Positions 17,670 to 26,149 of a stretch of 64,000 nucleotides of DNA are shown piece by piece. Made by a program: the position numbers and the translations under genes. The stretch lies in contig CATOTF010000002.1 in NCBI GenBank assembly GCA_951813045.1, forward strand, positions 3,658,001-3,722,000. The letters are read 5' to 3'. The stretch's first letter is position 1. Each line of letters opens with the position of its first letter. The DNA is from an uncultured Rhizobiaceae bacterium. Its GTDB lineage: Bacteria; Pseudomonadota; Alphaproteobacteria; Rhizobiales; Rhizobiaceae. The notes beneath the pieces were generated by a model. It did not search any database and was not told the DNA's origin. It saw nothing but the letters and a program-made list of their open reading frames with translations.

Positions 17670-18317
17670 ATGTCAGACTCCAAAGGCAGTTTTTCAAGTC
17701 AGAACTATTTTCCAACGACGATTTTTAAAATGGAACTTGAGAGTGCTGACGATCTCAACAGGCACCTTCTGGAAGCCACATACAAGGAGCGTGAGGCTGA
17801 TCAAAAAGGGATCGCTCGTTCCAATTTTACCAAGCTGGGTGGCTGGCATAGTCATGTTAATTTGCACAAAATGCCAGAATATGCGGAACTGGTTGGCCAT
17901 ATTGACAATACTACCGACCGAATTTCGGAAGAACTCGGATATGCGAGAAGCCATGATCTGGCAATCGGCTCAATGTGGTCGATCATTAATCCTCCAGGAA
18001 GCTCTAATCGGGCGCATGTCCATCCCGGAGCGCTTTGGAGTGGCGTGTATTATATTCAAGCCCCGGAAGGTGCCGGAAATATTGAGTTCATCGAGCCACG
18101 CACGATGAATTTGATGAACCAGCCAAAGTATTTGCCAAATACACGGAGGAAAAGAAGCTGTTGGTCAAAAGTCAGTTATAAACCGGTGCCAGGTAAAATG
18201 ATTATTTTTCCAAGTTGGCTATATCACGCTGTGAATCCAAATCTGTCCGAAGAAGACGGCGATGCCAGTAACAGAATTATTATCAGCTTCAATCTGAACC
18301 AGAAAAAGGTGAGGTAA
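17670..18317 (+). CDS. 2OG-Fe(II) oxygenase family protein
   Basis: 215 residues. The fold markers resemble the TIGR02466-type putative 2OG-Fe(II) oxygenases: an iron-binding segment RAHVHPGALWSGVYYIQAP (His116, His118), a distal His176 in PSWLYHAVNP, and Arg192 in NRIIISFNLN, which would bind 2-oxoglutarate. The HxH in the first motif replaces the usual HxD/E. Enzymes of this fold hydroxylate amino-acid side chains or small molecules. Its place at the head of the exporter genes and beside a protein made of Asp/Asn-Glu triplets makes hydroxylation of Asp or Asn in those repeats an attractive idea (inference). An 84-base gap separates it from the exporter ATPase. Confidence 0.72.
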   Translation: MSDSKGSFSSQNYFPTTIFKMELESADDLNRHLLEATYKEREADQKGIARSNFTKLGGWHSHVNLHKMPEYAELVGHIDNTTDRISEELGYARSHDLAIGSMWSIINPPGSSNRAHVHPGALWSGVYYIQAPEGAGNIEFIEPRTMNLMNQPKYLPNTRRKRSCWSKVSYKPVPGKMIIFPSWLYHAVNPNLSEEDGDASNRIIISFNLNQKKVR

Positions 18318-18401
18318 TTGTTAGTCACCCCGGACAAAATTACACTAGGGTCAGGACCTAATCCAGCATAGTAATAGCTTGGAATAGTCAGGGAGATTCC
18401 G

Positions 18402-20129
18402 ATGGCTCAAAAAAATGGTGATTTCACGTTGAGGCAAGCTTTGCGATTGAGCAGCTGGCTTTTCATCACCGCGTTTTTCATGAGTTTTGTATTCAACGTT
18501 CTGCGACTTACCGGTCCGCTGTTCATGATCTTGATATATGACCGCGTATTGGCGTCGCGCTCGGTCGAAACATTAGTGGCCCTGTTCGCTCTGCTCGCAG
18601 CATTCATGCTGTTAATGGGGCTACTCGACTATTCAAGGCGACGGCTTATGGCACGGTTTGCCGCCCAGCTTCAAGAGCGCCTCGAATTACAAATTTTTGA
18701 TACCGCTTCTAAGGACAAGATCTTTGTTGCAGGCAAGAAAAAACCTGCAACCGGCCTCAACGATTTGGACGGGTTGCGTGGGTTTTTCCATTCTCAAGCG
18801 ATAATCGCTATTTTTGATTTTGCATGGGCACCAATGTTTCTTGTTGCCGTTTTTGCATTGCACTGGTTGCTCGGCTGGGTCGCAGTAGCTGGTCTTGCTC
18901 TGCTGACGATCTTGTCTTTGGCGAAATACAGTTCGTCAAAAGGTAGATTGGAACGTTCCAATGCGGCCAGCGCCGAGATCTCGGGGCTAAAAGATATTAT
19001 CCATAGCTCTAATGACACTGTACGCGATCAACAGATGATCGCTTCTTTGAAAGATCGATGGTTATCAGCTCGCAGAACATCGCGGGACAGGTCATTGGAA
19101 CTCAATGACCTCACCGCATGGTTCTCGATATTTTCACGGCAGATAAGAATGCTTACGCAATATAGCGTATTAGCGGTCGGTGCTTATCTTACGCTTCAGG
19201 GTCAGCTTTCAATTGGTGCAATGGTTGCAGCCATGTTCCTGGTCGTCCGGGTTCTATTGCCAGTCGAACAATTTCTCAATCAGCTGCCAGCAATGGCGCG
19301 CGCTGTACAAAACTACCGAAGCCTTGACAAGATTCTCAAATCTCGACCCCGCCCTAAATACGATGAGAATATTGTCAGGCTAAGAGCTAACCTTGCCTTG
19401 AACAATGTCTTCGTTCGGTCGCAAGTTACTAAGACGCAAATTTTGAAAGGTGTGACATTAAATCTGTCTCCCGGCCAGTTGATTGAAATTGAAGGCAAAC
19501 CGGGTTCCGGCAAAACGGTATTGGCGAACACAATTTTAGGCAGCTGTCCAATAAATACAGGGAGTATTTTATGCAGCGGAGCCAATGTAGAGCATTTGGG
19601 TTCGGAACGACTGTCGTCCTTCTTTGGTTATGTCCCAGAAACTGTCGAATTTATTAACGGTACAATCGGCGAAAACATCACGAAGCTAGAAGTCGCACCC
19701 AACCACAAGAAAATGTTTGAAGCCACGCGAAAGGCCGGGATGTTTAACGCCGTTAAATCTCTACCGGAAGGATTCGAAACAGATATGAGTTTGAGTGGCA
19801 ATCAATTTTCAAAACGGGAAAAAAATCAAATTGCGCTTGCAAGGGCTCTTTATGGTTCACCGAAAGTGCTCATCTTGGATGAACCAGACAGCCTTCTACG
19901 TGGGTTGCTTTCCAAAGATTCCTCAAACGTCTTTAGCGAATTCAGGCAAAAAGGGGGGGCAATCATTGTCCTCACCAGGAGGCCCATATCAAAATTGCAT
20001 GATTGTGTGCGCTTCCTATTAGACGACTGCAAACTCAAACCAAAAAATCTAGGCCAAAACGTTACCAGCCTGGAAGAAAAGAAAGCGAAATTTAATGCGG
20101 CCAATCTCACGAAAGGGGGAAAGGTATGA
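18402..20129 (+). CDS. Type I secretion ABC transporter (PrtD family) with degenerate ATPase motifs
   Basis: 575 residues. An N-terminal six-helix membrane domain (~20-300; LTGPLFMILIYDRVLASRS is the PrtD-family signature region, cited here in part) precedes a nucleotide-binding domain. Walker A is GKPGSGKT (~365) and Walker B LILDEPDS. Two motifs depart from the family: LSGGQ reads LSGNQFSKREKNQ from residue 464, and the H-loop His is replaced in VLTRRP (~523), where relatives have a His-Arg-Pro. No C39 peptidase domain is present, so it would not cleave a double-glycine leader. It starts after CAGGGAGATTCCG and overlaps the membrane-fusion gene by ATGA. It exports an unfolded protein together with 20126-21439 and an outer-membrane channel. 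Confidence 0.88.
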   Translation: MAQKNGDFTLRQALRLSSWLFITAFFMSFVFNVLRLTGPLFMILIYDRVLASRSVETLVALFALLAAFMLLMGLLDYSRRRLMARFAAQLQERLELQIFDTASKDKIFVAGKKKPATGLNDLDGLRGFFHSQAIIAIFDFAWAPMFLVAVFALHWLLGWVAVAGLALLTILSLAKYSSSKGRLERSNAASAEISGLKDIIHSSNDTVRDQQMIASLKDRWLSARRTSRDRSLELNDLTAWFSIFSRQIRMLTQYSVLAVGAYLTLQGQLSIGAMVAAMFLVVRVLLPVEQFLNQLPAMARAVQNYRSLDKILKSRPRPKYDENIVRLRANLALNNVFVRSQVTKTQILKGVTLNLSPGQLIEIEGKPGSGKTVLANTILGSCPINTGSILCSGANVEHLGSERLSSFFGYVPETVEFINGTIGENITKLEVAPNHKKMFEATRKAGMFNAVKSLPEGFETDMSLSGNQFSKREKNQIALARALYGSPKVLILDEPDSLLRGLLSKDSSNVFSEFRQKGGAIIVLTRRPISKLHDCVRFLLDDCKLKPKNLGQNVTSLEEKKAKFNAANLTKGGKV

Positions 20130-21439
20130 GACGTAAAACTGAGAGCAGGCGTACATGGTCCAACAAAATGCCTCTTGTGGTTGGCATTGGATCTGTCATC
20201 TTTCTGGCGATTACGGTTGGTGGCTGGAGTATGAATGTCAACATTACCGGCGCAGTTTTAGGAAAGGGAATAATTCAATCCGCGGCCAGCAAGCAGGCAA
20301 TACAACATCCCGTGGGAGGAGTTGTGTCAGAAGTTCGTGTCGATAATGGCGATCTTATAATTGCCGGAGACATCGTTGTTCGTCTGGATGATACTCAACT
20401 GCGCACAGAGCTGAAGATTATCGAAGGTGAACTTTACGAACTTCTTTCTAAAGAAGCGCGCTTGCTGGCAGAAATTGATGACACGCCAGAACTGGAATTG
20501 CACCCTCTCCTTTCGTCAGCGATCTCCCTGGATCCGGAGGTGCGCAAGTTGGTGGATAGACAGCGTAAGCACTTGTTTTCACGCATTGGCTCGCTTCACA
20601 CCGAAACGGAGTTGCTTAGGGCACAGATCAAGCAGGTTGAAAAACAGATCGCAGGAATCACCGCCGAGCGTAGCTCAAAATCTCGACAGAAAAATCTTTT
20701 TGATCAAGAACTTACTGACGTTCGAAAACTGGTGAAAAGGCGGCTGATGAAAAAGTCCGACTTGTACAAACTGGAAAAGGACAGGCTCGCCGTTGAGGGC
20801 GAACTTGGCAAACTTGCAGCCAAATCAGCTGAGTTGGAGGGCAAAGTTTCAGAACTTGAACTCAAATTATTCTCTCTTGGACCAAAACAACGCGAAGAAT
20901 CCATCGTAGAGTTGGAGAAAATGCGCCCGCTCAAAACCAAATCAATGGAAAAGCGGATTGGAATTCTTGACCGGCTTTCTAAATTGGAAATTCGGTCACC
21001 CATCAGCGGAAAAATTCACGATACCCAGATTGAGGGCCTGCGTTCCGTGGTCGTCGCTGCCAAGCCGCTAATGTTCGTTGTGCCGAGAGGGAAGCCATTA
21101 GTAGTTGTGGTCAAAGTTGATGCTACAGACATCGAGCAATTATTTCGCGGCCAAAGCGCGTCTGTACGTTTCACCGCCTTTAACCGCCGCAGTACGCCGA
21201 CCATCCAGGGCGATGTAACCAAAATTTCTGCTGATGCTTTTTTAGATCCGACAAAGAAGAACCTGTATTATGAAGTTGAGATTGCACTTAAGGATGAAGA
21301 AGTAAAAAAACTGGGAAGCAAGCCATTAATACCAGGAATGCCCGTTGATGCCTTCATTACGACTCGCAGCCGCTCACCATTTAGCTATGTGACAAGACCG
21401 CTGGTAGACTATTTCGACCGTGCATTCAGGGATGGTTAG
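20126..21439 (+). CDS. Type I secretion membrane-fusion protein (HlyD/PrtE family)
   Basis: 437 residues. A short cytoplasmic N-terminus and one membrane helix (~12-35) are followed by a lipoyl-like segment (HPVGGVVSEVRVDNGDLI). A long coiled-coil hairpin (~100-290, many ELEGKVSELELK-type heptads) leads to a beta-barrel region and the C-terminal RPLVDYFDRAF typical of PrtE/HlyD proteins. It bridges the inner-membrane ABC protein and a TolC-type channel. The start overlaps the stop of the ABC gene. No outer-membrane channel gene follows; the nearest one is at 37113-38834. Confidence 0.9.
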   Translation: MRRKTESRRTWSNKMPLVVGIGSVIFLAITVGGWSMNVNITGAVLGKGIIQSAASKQAIQHPVGGVVSEVRVDNGDLIIAGDIVVRLDDTQLRTELKIIEGELYELLSKEARLLAEIDDTPELELHPLLSSAISLDPEVRKLVDRQRKHLFSRIGSLHTETELLRAQIKQVEKQIAGITAERSSKSRQKNLFDQELTDVRKLVKRRLMKKSDLYKLEKDRLAVEGELGKLAAKSAELEGKVSELELKLFSLGPKQREESIVELEKMRPLKTKSMEKRIGILDRLSKLEIRSPISGKIHDTQIEGLRSVVVAAKPLMFVVPRGKPLVVVVKVDATDIEQLFRGQSASVRFTAFNRRSTPTIQGDVTKISADAFLDPTKKNLYYEVEIALKDEEVKKLGSKPLIPGMPVDAFITTRSRSPFSYVTRPLVDYFDRAFRDG

Positions 21440-21487
21440 CGAACAGATACCGGATCACGCTCGTCGGCAAATCCAAAATCAATTAAT

Positions 21488-21833
21488 GTGATAAAACCAT
21501 TCAAAACTGATACCAAAACTCTGAATTTACACAGAGTCAAAGATTATATATTTTACAAGATAAAAGCGCTTGAAGAAGAGCATGGCTGTGTTGAGGTAGT
21601 ATCAGGAAACGGGTGTCGAATGGCATTACATCGCCCCTGGCAAACCGATGCAGAACGCTTCGTTGAGAGCTCCAATGGCAGCCTCAGAGAAGAGTGTTTG
21701 GACGAAACGCATTCCCATCACTAACTCGAGCACGACAACAGATCACAAAATGGAAGGAGGACTCCACTCATCACTGGGCAATATTACGCCCATCGAATTC
21801 GCCCAAAACGCCAGGGAGAAAATGACAGAGTAA
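21488..21833 (+). pseudogene. IS3-family transposase fragment
   Basis: Frames here contain the C-terminal end of an IS3-type integrase: FVESSNGSLREECLDE (an intact copy would read FIESFNGSLRDECL), then in another frame EGGLHSSLGNITPIEFAQ before TAA at 21831. Everything upstream of the last catalytic Glu block is missing and there is at least one frameshift. It marks the right edge of the export island. Confidence 0.75.
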
Positions 21834-22136
21834 AAACAGGCCACATAAGGCCAAAACAAATCCGCGAATTCTCCAAATGATAGGAGGAGAATTGGGCCTC
21901 ATGTCAGGGTTTCATGAGCTTAACTCAAACAAGGGTAAGGTCATCTTGGAGGCCACATTCGATGGATGGGAACGCTTTTTCACTACGGCACGCCACACAA
22001 TGCCCTAAGGAGAAAACACCCAAAGAAGCGCTCAAAAGAGAAGCTATAATTGCCCTACACAATATCCCACGGGAACATGCAGATTACATACTCTCAACAC
22101 ACCGGGACATTTCCCGGCATTTATCAGGTCAATGAG
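21834..22136. other. Gene-free stretch after the IS3 fragment
   Basis: About 300 bases. A 73-codon frame at 21914-22135 has no recognisable content. The region is probably decayed IS3 flank plus the 3' end of the taurine-type importer operon. Confidence 0.4.
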
Positions 22137-23498
22137 TTACCCACGCCCCTTCCAAGGCACCAGTTTGTTTTCAGCTATGCGCATGAGTACATCGATGCCG
22201 AAACCGATCACACCGATAATGATGATACCGATCAACACTATATCGGTAAGCTGAAATTTAGACGCAGCAATGATCATTTTACCGGCACCTTTTTCAGCAG
22301 CCACCAATTCGGCAGCCACCACTGTTCCCCAACAAACACCCATGGCCACACGGGCCGCCGTGAATATTTCAGGCAGGGAGTTTGGTAGGATCACCTTGCG
22401 CAACAATTGACGCTTGCTTGCACCAAGTGAATAGGCAGCGTGGACCTTCGATATATTCACACCGGAAACTCCAGCGCGCGCGCCAATAATCATTATCCAA
22501 AGCGCGGCCAGGAACAGAAGGCTGATTTTGCCCTGTTCGCCGATTCCGAACCAGATGATGATCAAGGGGATAAGCGCCAGTGGCGGTACTGGACGCATAA
22601 ACTCGACGATCGGATCGAACCAGCCGCGCAACCATGAGTTCAGGCCCATCGCGAATCCAAGCGGAATTCCAAAAAGGCAACCGAGGAAGAAGCCAATGAC
22701 AACGCGCACAAGCGACCACATAACGTTTTCCCAAAGACCTACATTTTGGTAACCGGCAGCAACGAGCGAAATATTTTCGCCCGCTTCATTCGTCTTCGTG
22801 AACATGCGGTCAAACACCTGTTCAGGCGAAGGCAAATAGAGCGACTCCATTGTCAGCCCTTCTTCAGGGCGCACCTGAAGACTACCCGACGCCAACATGC
22901 TGACTTCTCCACCTTCAAATGGCACTGAAGCGCCCGGTGAGATCGGCTGGCCGTTAATCTCCGTAATCTTATAGCCGTCTTCTTTACTGCCCTCGTCGTT
23001 TCTTTGGACACGCACGATCTTACGGCGCCGTTCTGGCAAGGCAACGGAATCGTTTGCAACGAAACCTGTGGCCCCCCCTGATGGAACTTCCGGAGCCGCT
23101 GTGTCTTCGGAACCGAATTCAAAGACTTTGACTGCAACTTGTCCTTTGCCGGTCTCGCCTGCGGTATTGACGGCGGTATATTCAAACTGCGCGATACCCG
23201 TGAAAGGTTTAGGCAGACTGAACGGTAAGAGCGCTGACCCTGTAGCGATTCCCCAAATCAGGAACACTGTAATCACACCTGCGACAGATGCCGCCCTGTT
23301 GGCGGTGACGGAACTTTCATCTCCAAACGTAACCGTTTTGAGACTGCCATAGCCTCGCATCTGGTCTTTCTTTGAATTGATAAAATTCCAACCGAGATAC
23401 ACTATGCCACTGATTGCGAGAAAAATTGCGAAGATCCCGGCGATACCGAGGATCATCCAGAATGTTGTGATAAGAGCGTCAAATAATTCCTGAGCCAT
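22137..23498 (-). CDS. TauC/SsuC-type ABC permease with a long N-terminal extension
   Basis: 453 residues, nearly twice the usual ~260. The C-terminal ~250 residues are a standard BPD_transp_1 permease with the family loop AAYSLGASKRQLLRKVILPNS. The extension has one helix at ~10-35, a second at ~70-95, and a soluble, presumably periplasmic stretch of ~130 residues (FEYTAVNTAGETGKGQ, then ERRRKIVRVQRNDEGS). The three genes 25451-22137 run leftwards in the order binding protein, ATPase, permease. The extension matches no domain I know; it may contact the binding protein (inference). Confidence 0.85.
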   Translation of the reverse strand: MAQELFDALITTFWMILGIAGIFAIFLAISGIVYLGWNFINSKKDQMRGYGSLKTVTFGDESSVTANRAASVAGVITVFLIWGIATGSALLPFSLPKPFTGIAQFEYTAVNTAGETGKGQVAVKVFEFGSEDTAAPEVPSGGATGFVANDSVALPERRRKIVRVQRNDEGSKEDGYKITEINGQPISPGASVPFEGGEVSMLASGSLQVRPEEGLTMESLYLPSPEQVFDRMFTKTNEAGENISLVAAGYQNVGLWENVMWSLVRVVIGFFLGCLFGIPLGFAMGLNSWLRGWFDPIVEFMRPVPPLALIPLIIIWFGIGEQGKISLLFLAALWIMIIGARAGVSGVNISKVHAAYSLGASKRQLLRKVILPNSLPEIFTAARVAMGVCWGTVVAAELVAAEKGAGKMIIAASKFQLTDIVLIGIIIIGVIGFGIDVLMRIAENKLVPWKGRG

Positions 23499-23509
23499 GT
23501 TTACGCTCC

Positions 23510-24313
23510 CTAAGCTGTTTCAGTGCGGCCCATGATTTCCTCTTCCATGTCCCAGATCATGTTGAGGATTTCATCGCGGGTTTTACCGAAGTCTTCGTGT
23601 TGTTTCACTTCACGCAAATCAGCACCAACGCCAATTTCTGCAAAGGGAAGACGATATTCTTTGTGAATTCGACCGGGGCGTGGGGCCATCACGATCAAGC
23701 GCTCACCCAGCAGCAATGCTTCTTCAACCGAGTGGGTGATAAGAATAATTGTCTTGCCGGTTTTTTTCCAAATGTCGAGAACGAGGCTCTGCATCTTTTC
23801 ACGGGTCAGGGCATCAAGTGCGCCCAGGGGTTCGTCCATCAGGACAACGTCAGGTTCATTAGCCAGACAACGGGCCAGCGCCACACGCTGCTGCATGCCC
23901 CCCGATAATTCATAAATCATTTTCTGGCCAAAATCCTGCAGTCCCACAATGCCCAGAAGCTCATCAACCTTGGCATCAATTTCGCTTTGTGGTGTGCCCT
24001 TCATCTTGGGGCCAAAACCGATGTTCTTGGAAACATTCATCCATTCAAACAGGGCCCCTTGCTGAAACACCATTCCCCGTTCGGGACTGGGACCCATTAC
24101 CGCATTCTCGTTCAATGTGATCTGACCGCCGGTGGGTGCCAAAAACCCCGCAAGTATGTTCAACAGCGTGGTTTTACCACAACCGGACGGTCCCAATACG
24201 GAGATCAACTCACCTTCTTTAATATCTATGCTGACGTTTTTCAGCGCCTCAACGTTGCCACCTGCGGGCAGTTCAAAGGTCATTGAAATGTCATCGACTA
24301 TGAGACCGGACAT
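23510..24313 (-). CDS. TauB/SsuB-type ABC ATP-binding protein
   Basis: 267 residues with Walker A GPSGCGKTT, Q-loop MVFQQGALFEW, signature LSGGMQQRVALARCL, Walker B VVLMDEPLGALDALTRE and H-loop LITHSVEEAL. All features of a nitrate/sulfonate/taurine-class ATPase are present, including the ALDALTR D-loop. ATG 24313 is used; a TTG one codon before is in frame. Eleven bases separate it from the permease gene. A terminator-like hairpin at 24337-24371 stands between it and the binding-protein gene, so it should be expressed below the latter. Confidence 0.9.
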   Translation of the reverse strand: MSGLIVDDISMTFELPAGGNVEALKNVSIDIKEGELISVLGPSGCGKTTLLNILAGFLAPTGGQITLNENAVMGPSPERGMVFQQGALFEWMNVSKNIGFGPKMKGTPQSEIDAKVDELLGIVGLQDFGQKMIYELSGGMQQRVALARCLANEPDVVLMDEPLGALDALTREKMQSLVLDIWKKTGKTIILITHSVEEALLLGERLIVMAPRPGRIHKEYRLPFAEIGVGADLREVKQHEDFGKTRDEILNMIWDMEEEIMGRTETA

Positions 24314-24336
24314 CAAACTTCTTTCTTATCATATAG

Positions 24337-24371
24337 AAAAAAGGCGCGACGGAAATTCCTTCCGCCGCGCC
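24337..24371 (-). terminator. Rho-independent terminator/attenuator after the TauA-like gene
   Basis: On the minus strand a 12-bp GC-rich stem (arms 24360-24371 and 24343-24354, one mismatch position able to wobble) closes a 5-base loop and runs into six U residues. It sits 69 bases after the binding-protein stop and 24 bases before the ATPase start, so it would reduce read-through into the ATPase and permease genes. Confidence 0.8.
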
Positions 24372-24440
24372 CCAATGAAACAAATAGCGCGTTATGATCA
24401 CCACCTTAAAAGCCAGCTTCCCATTAACGCGCTACACAGA

Positions 24441-25451
24441 TTACATTTTTGAAGCGGCTTCAAGGTAGGACGTGTTCACCAGAGCATCATAATCAGCCAA
24501 TGCCTTGATTTTTCCATCCTTTTCAAGGCTCGCTGCATTTTCAGCCATGTTTTTGGCAACGAAACCGCCCATCCATTTATCGGAAAGCTGATCTGCGACA
24601 GTTGGGAATACGAAAGTTCCAATCACTGCTTTTGTGCCGTCAAGATCCATACCGGCTGACTTTTGAATGTCGCCGATCATGCTAGCAGAATCCGCTGCGT
24701 ATTTCGCATTCATATCAGCAGTAACCTTGAGAAACTTAGCGAGAAGTTTCGGATTTTCTTCACCGAATGCAGTTGGAACAGACGTTACATCGTATACTTG
24801 ACCAACAACAGATTCTTTTTCCGCACCCTCGATGATCGGGTTGCCGTGCTCTTTCATTTTGCGCAGTGAACCGCCCCAACCACAAGCCATAGCAAGATCA
24901 GTGTTCGGCTGTGCGATCGCAGCAGCAGAGTCTGATGGAGACATGTCAACGATTGTCAGGTCGGATTCGGCAATGTTCAGATATTTAATCTGTTTCAGGA
25001 AGCCAGAATGAGCAGCTGTTCCCAAAGGTACAGCAACCTTTTTACCCTTAAGCTTTGCAGCGGCGTTTTCTTTGTTCACTTCGAGTTCTGAACGAACAAC
25101 GCAATTGTCGTTGTCTGAATAAGACACGGCAACATCAACCACCTGAAGGTCTTGACCAGCTGCTGTGGCAACGAGGAAAGGTGTTACACCTTGTGAAAAA
25201 GAAATATGCACGTCGCCTGAAGCCATTGCAGCAGACATTGCAGTACCGGCATCGAAAGATACCCACTTAACTTTTACGCCAAGCTCTTTTTCATAAATTT
25301 TATTGGTTTGTGCAAACTGGTTTGGCGTTGGCCATTCCAGGAAGTATGCAACGGTTAATTCTTTTAGATCGCCTTCAGCGAATGCTACATTCGATGAAAC
25401 CAGCGCAGTCGCGCCGATTAAGGTCGCGGCCAGAGTTTTAATAATTTTCAT
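24441..25451 (-). CDS. Taurine/sulfonate-type ABC substrate-binding protein
   Basis: 336 residues with a Sec signal peptide (IIKTLAATLIGATALVSSNVAFA, given in part). The NMT1/TauA-type fold is marked by LTVAYFLEWPTPNQ, SGDVHISFSQGVTPFL and LKGKKVAVPLGTAAH. The Ser/Thr-lined pocket segment fits TauA more than SsuA. ATG 25451 follows GGGAGAACGAA. It is the first gene of the importer 25451-22137. The neighbouring genes are purine/amidohydrolase-like deaminases rather than taurine dioxygenase or Xsc, so an amine or nucleobase-derived substrate cannot be excluded. Confidence 0.85.
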   Translation of the reverse strand: MKIIKTLAATLIGATALVSSNVAFAEGDLKELTVAYFLEWPTPNQFAQTNKIYEKELGVKVKWVSFDAGTAMSAAMASGDVHISFSQGVTPFLVATAAGQDLQVVDVAVSYSDNDNCVVRSELEVNKENAAAKLKGKKVAVPLGTAAHSGFLKQIKYLNIAESDLTIVDMSPSDSAAAIAQPNTDLAMACGWGGSLRKMKEHGNPIIEGAEKESVVGQVYDVTSVPTAFGEENPKLLAKFLKVTADMNAKYAADSASMIGDIQKSAGMDLDGTKAVIGTFVFPTVADQLSDKWMGGFVAKNMAENAASLEKDGKIKALADYDALVNTSYLEAASKM

Positions 25452-26149
25452 TTCGTTCTCCCTTGGTAGTCAATTGCGACAGCGCAGCAAAATACTGTTT
25501 TGTCCAAATTATACTTTAACCGCCTCATAACAAAGCGATGTGCTAAATGCGCCACTTGCGGGGTGATTCAACGCCGTTGGTCACCTCGCAGTGGATTTAA
25601 CTTGGGTACCTTCTCCATTCGCGATAAATAGTCAATATTGGACGAATAATGTTTTTAGTTCTGGCCTCATAAAAACTTGTGGTAAACTCCTAACCCTTCC
25701 AAAAAATCATCATCAAATCCAGTCGGATAAAACTCGTTCACACCATGAAGAATAATCAAAGTCACCGTCGATGTAGAGATATTTTCAACATCGAGACATT
25801 GGCGCCTATTCCATATGCATCCGTGCAAGATGCGCCATAATGGTCACCTGATTGGCGCTTGCTTTGCGGTTAATTCAAAGGCATTGAGCATGGCGATCTG
25901 TCAAGAAATGAGGAAAGACAAGTCGGGTGCAGCGGGAATACAAGGCTCGATGATGCTTTGGCGCGTTTTTAACCATACACTCAACCATCACTCCGGGACT
26001 CAGGCACACAAATCCATAACAAACAGTATTCCCACACGCGGCTCTAGATTTCGAATTTCATTATGAGGATTGAAATGATGTTGGCGGACCATGTCTGCAC
26101 AAATTAAGCCCCGCGTTGCCGTTGAATAAGCATTTTGAGAATAATACCC
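25452..26149. other. Gene-free stretch of ~700 bases
   Basis: Lies upstream of the TauA-like gene and downstream of the adenosine deaminase gene. It should contain the promoter of the importer operon. On the minus strand a frame of about 50 codons ending near 25670 (containing VTLIILHGVNEFYPTGFDDD) looks compositionally protein-like but has no start codon or match I recognise. No IS end or RNA was seen. Confidence 0.4.

Noticed and set aside
17593-18108. 171-codon frame overlapping the 2OG-oxygenase gene
   Set aside because: It overlaps a recognisable enzyme in another frame and has no family features.
21914-22135. 73-codon frame after the IS3 fragment
   Set aside because: No similarity to anything known, lies in decayed IS flank and lacks a ribosome site.
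25815-26066. 83-codon plus-strand frame in the long gap
   Set aside because: No recognisable sequence and no ribosome site; kept only as part of the gene-free stretch.
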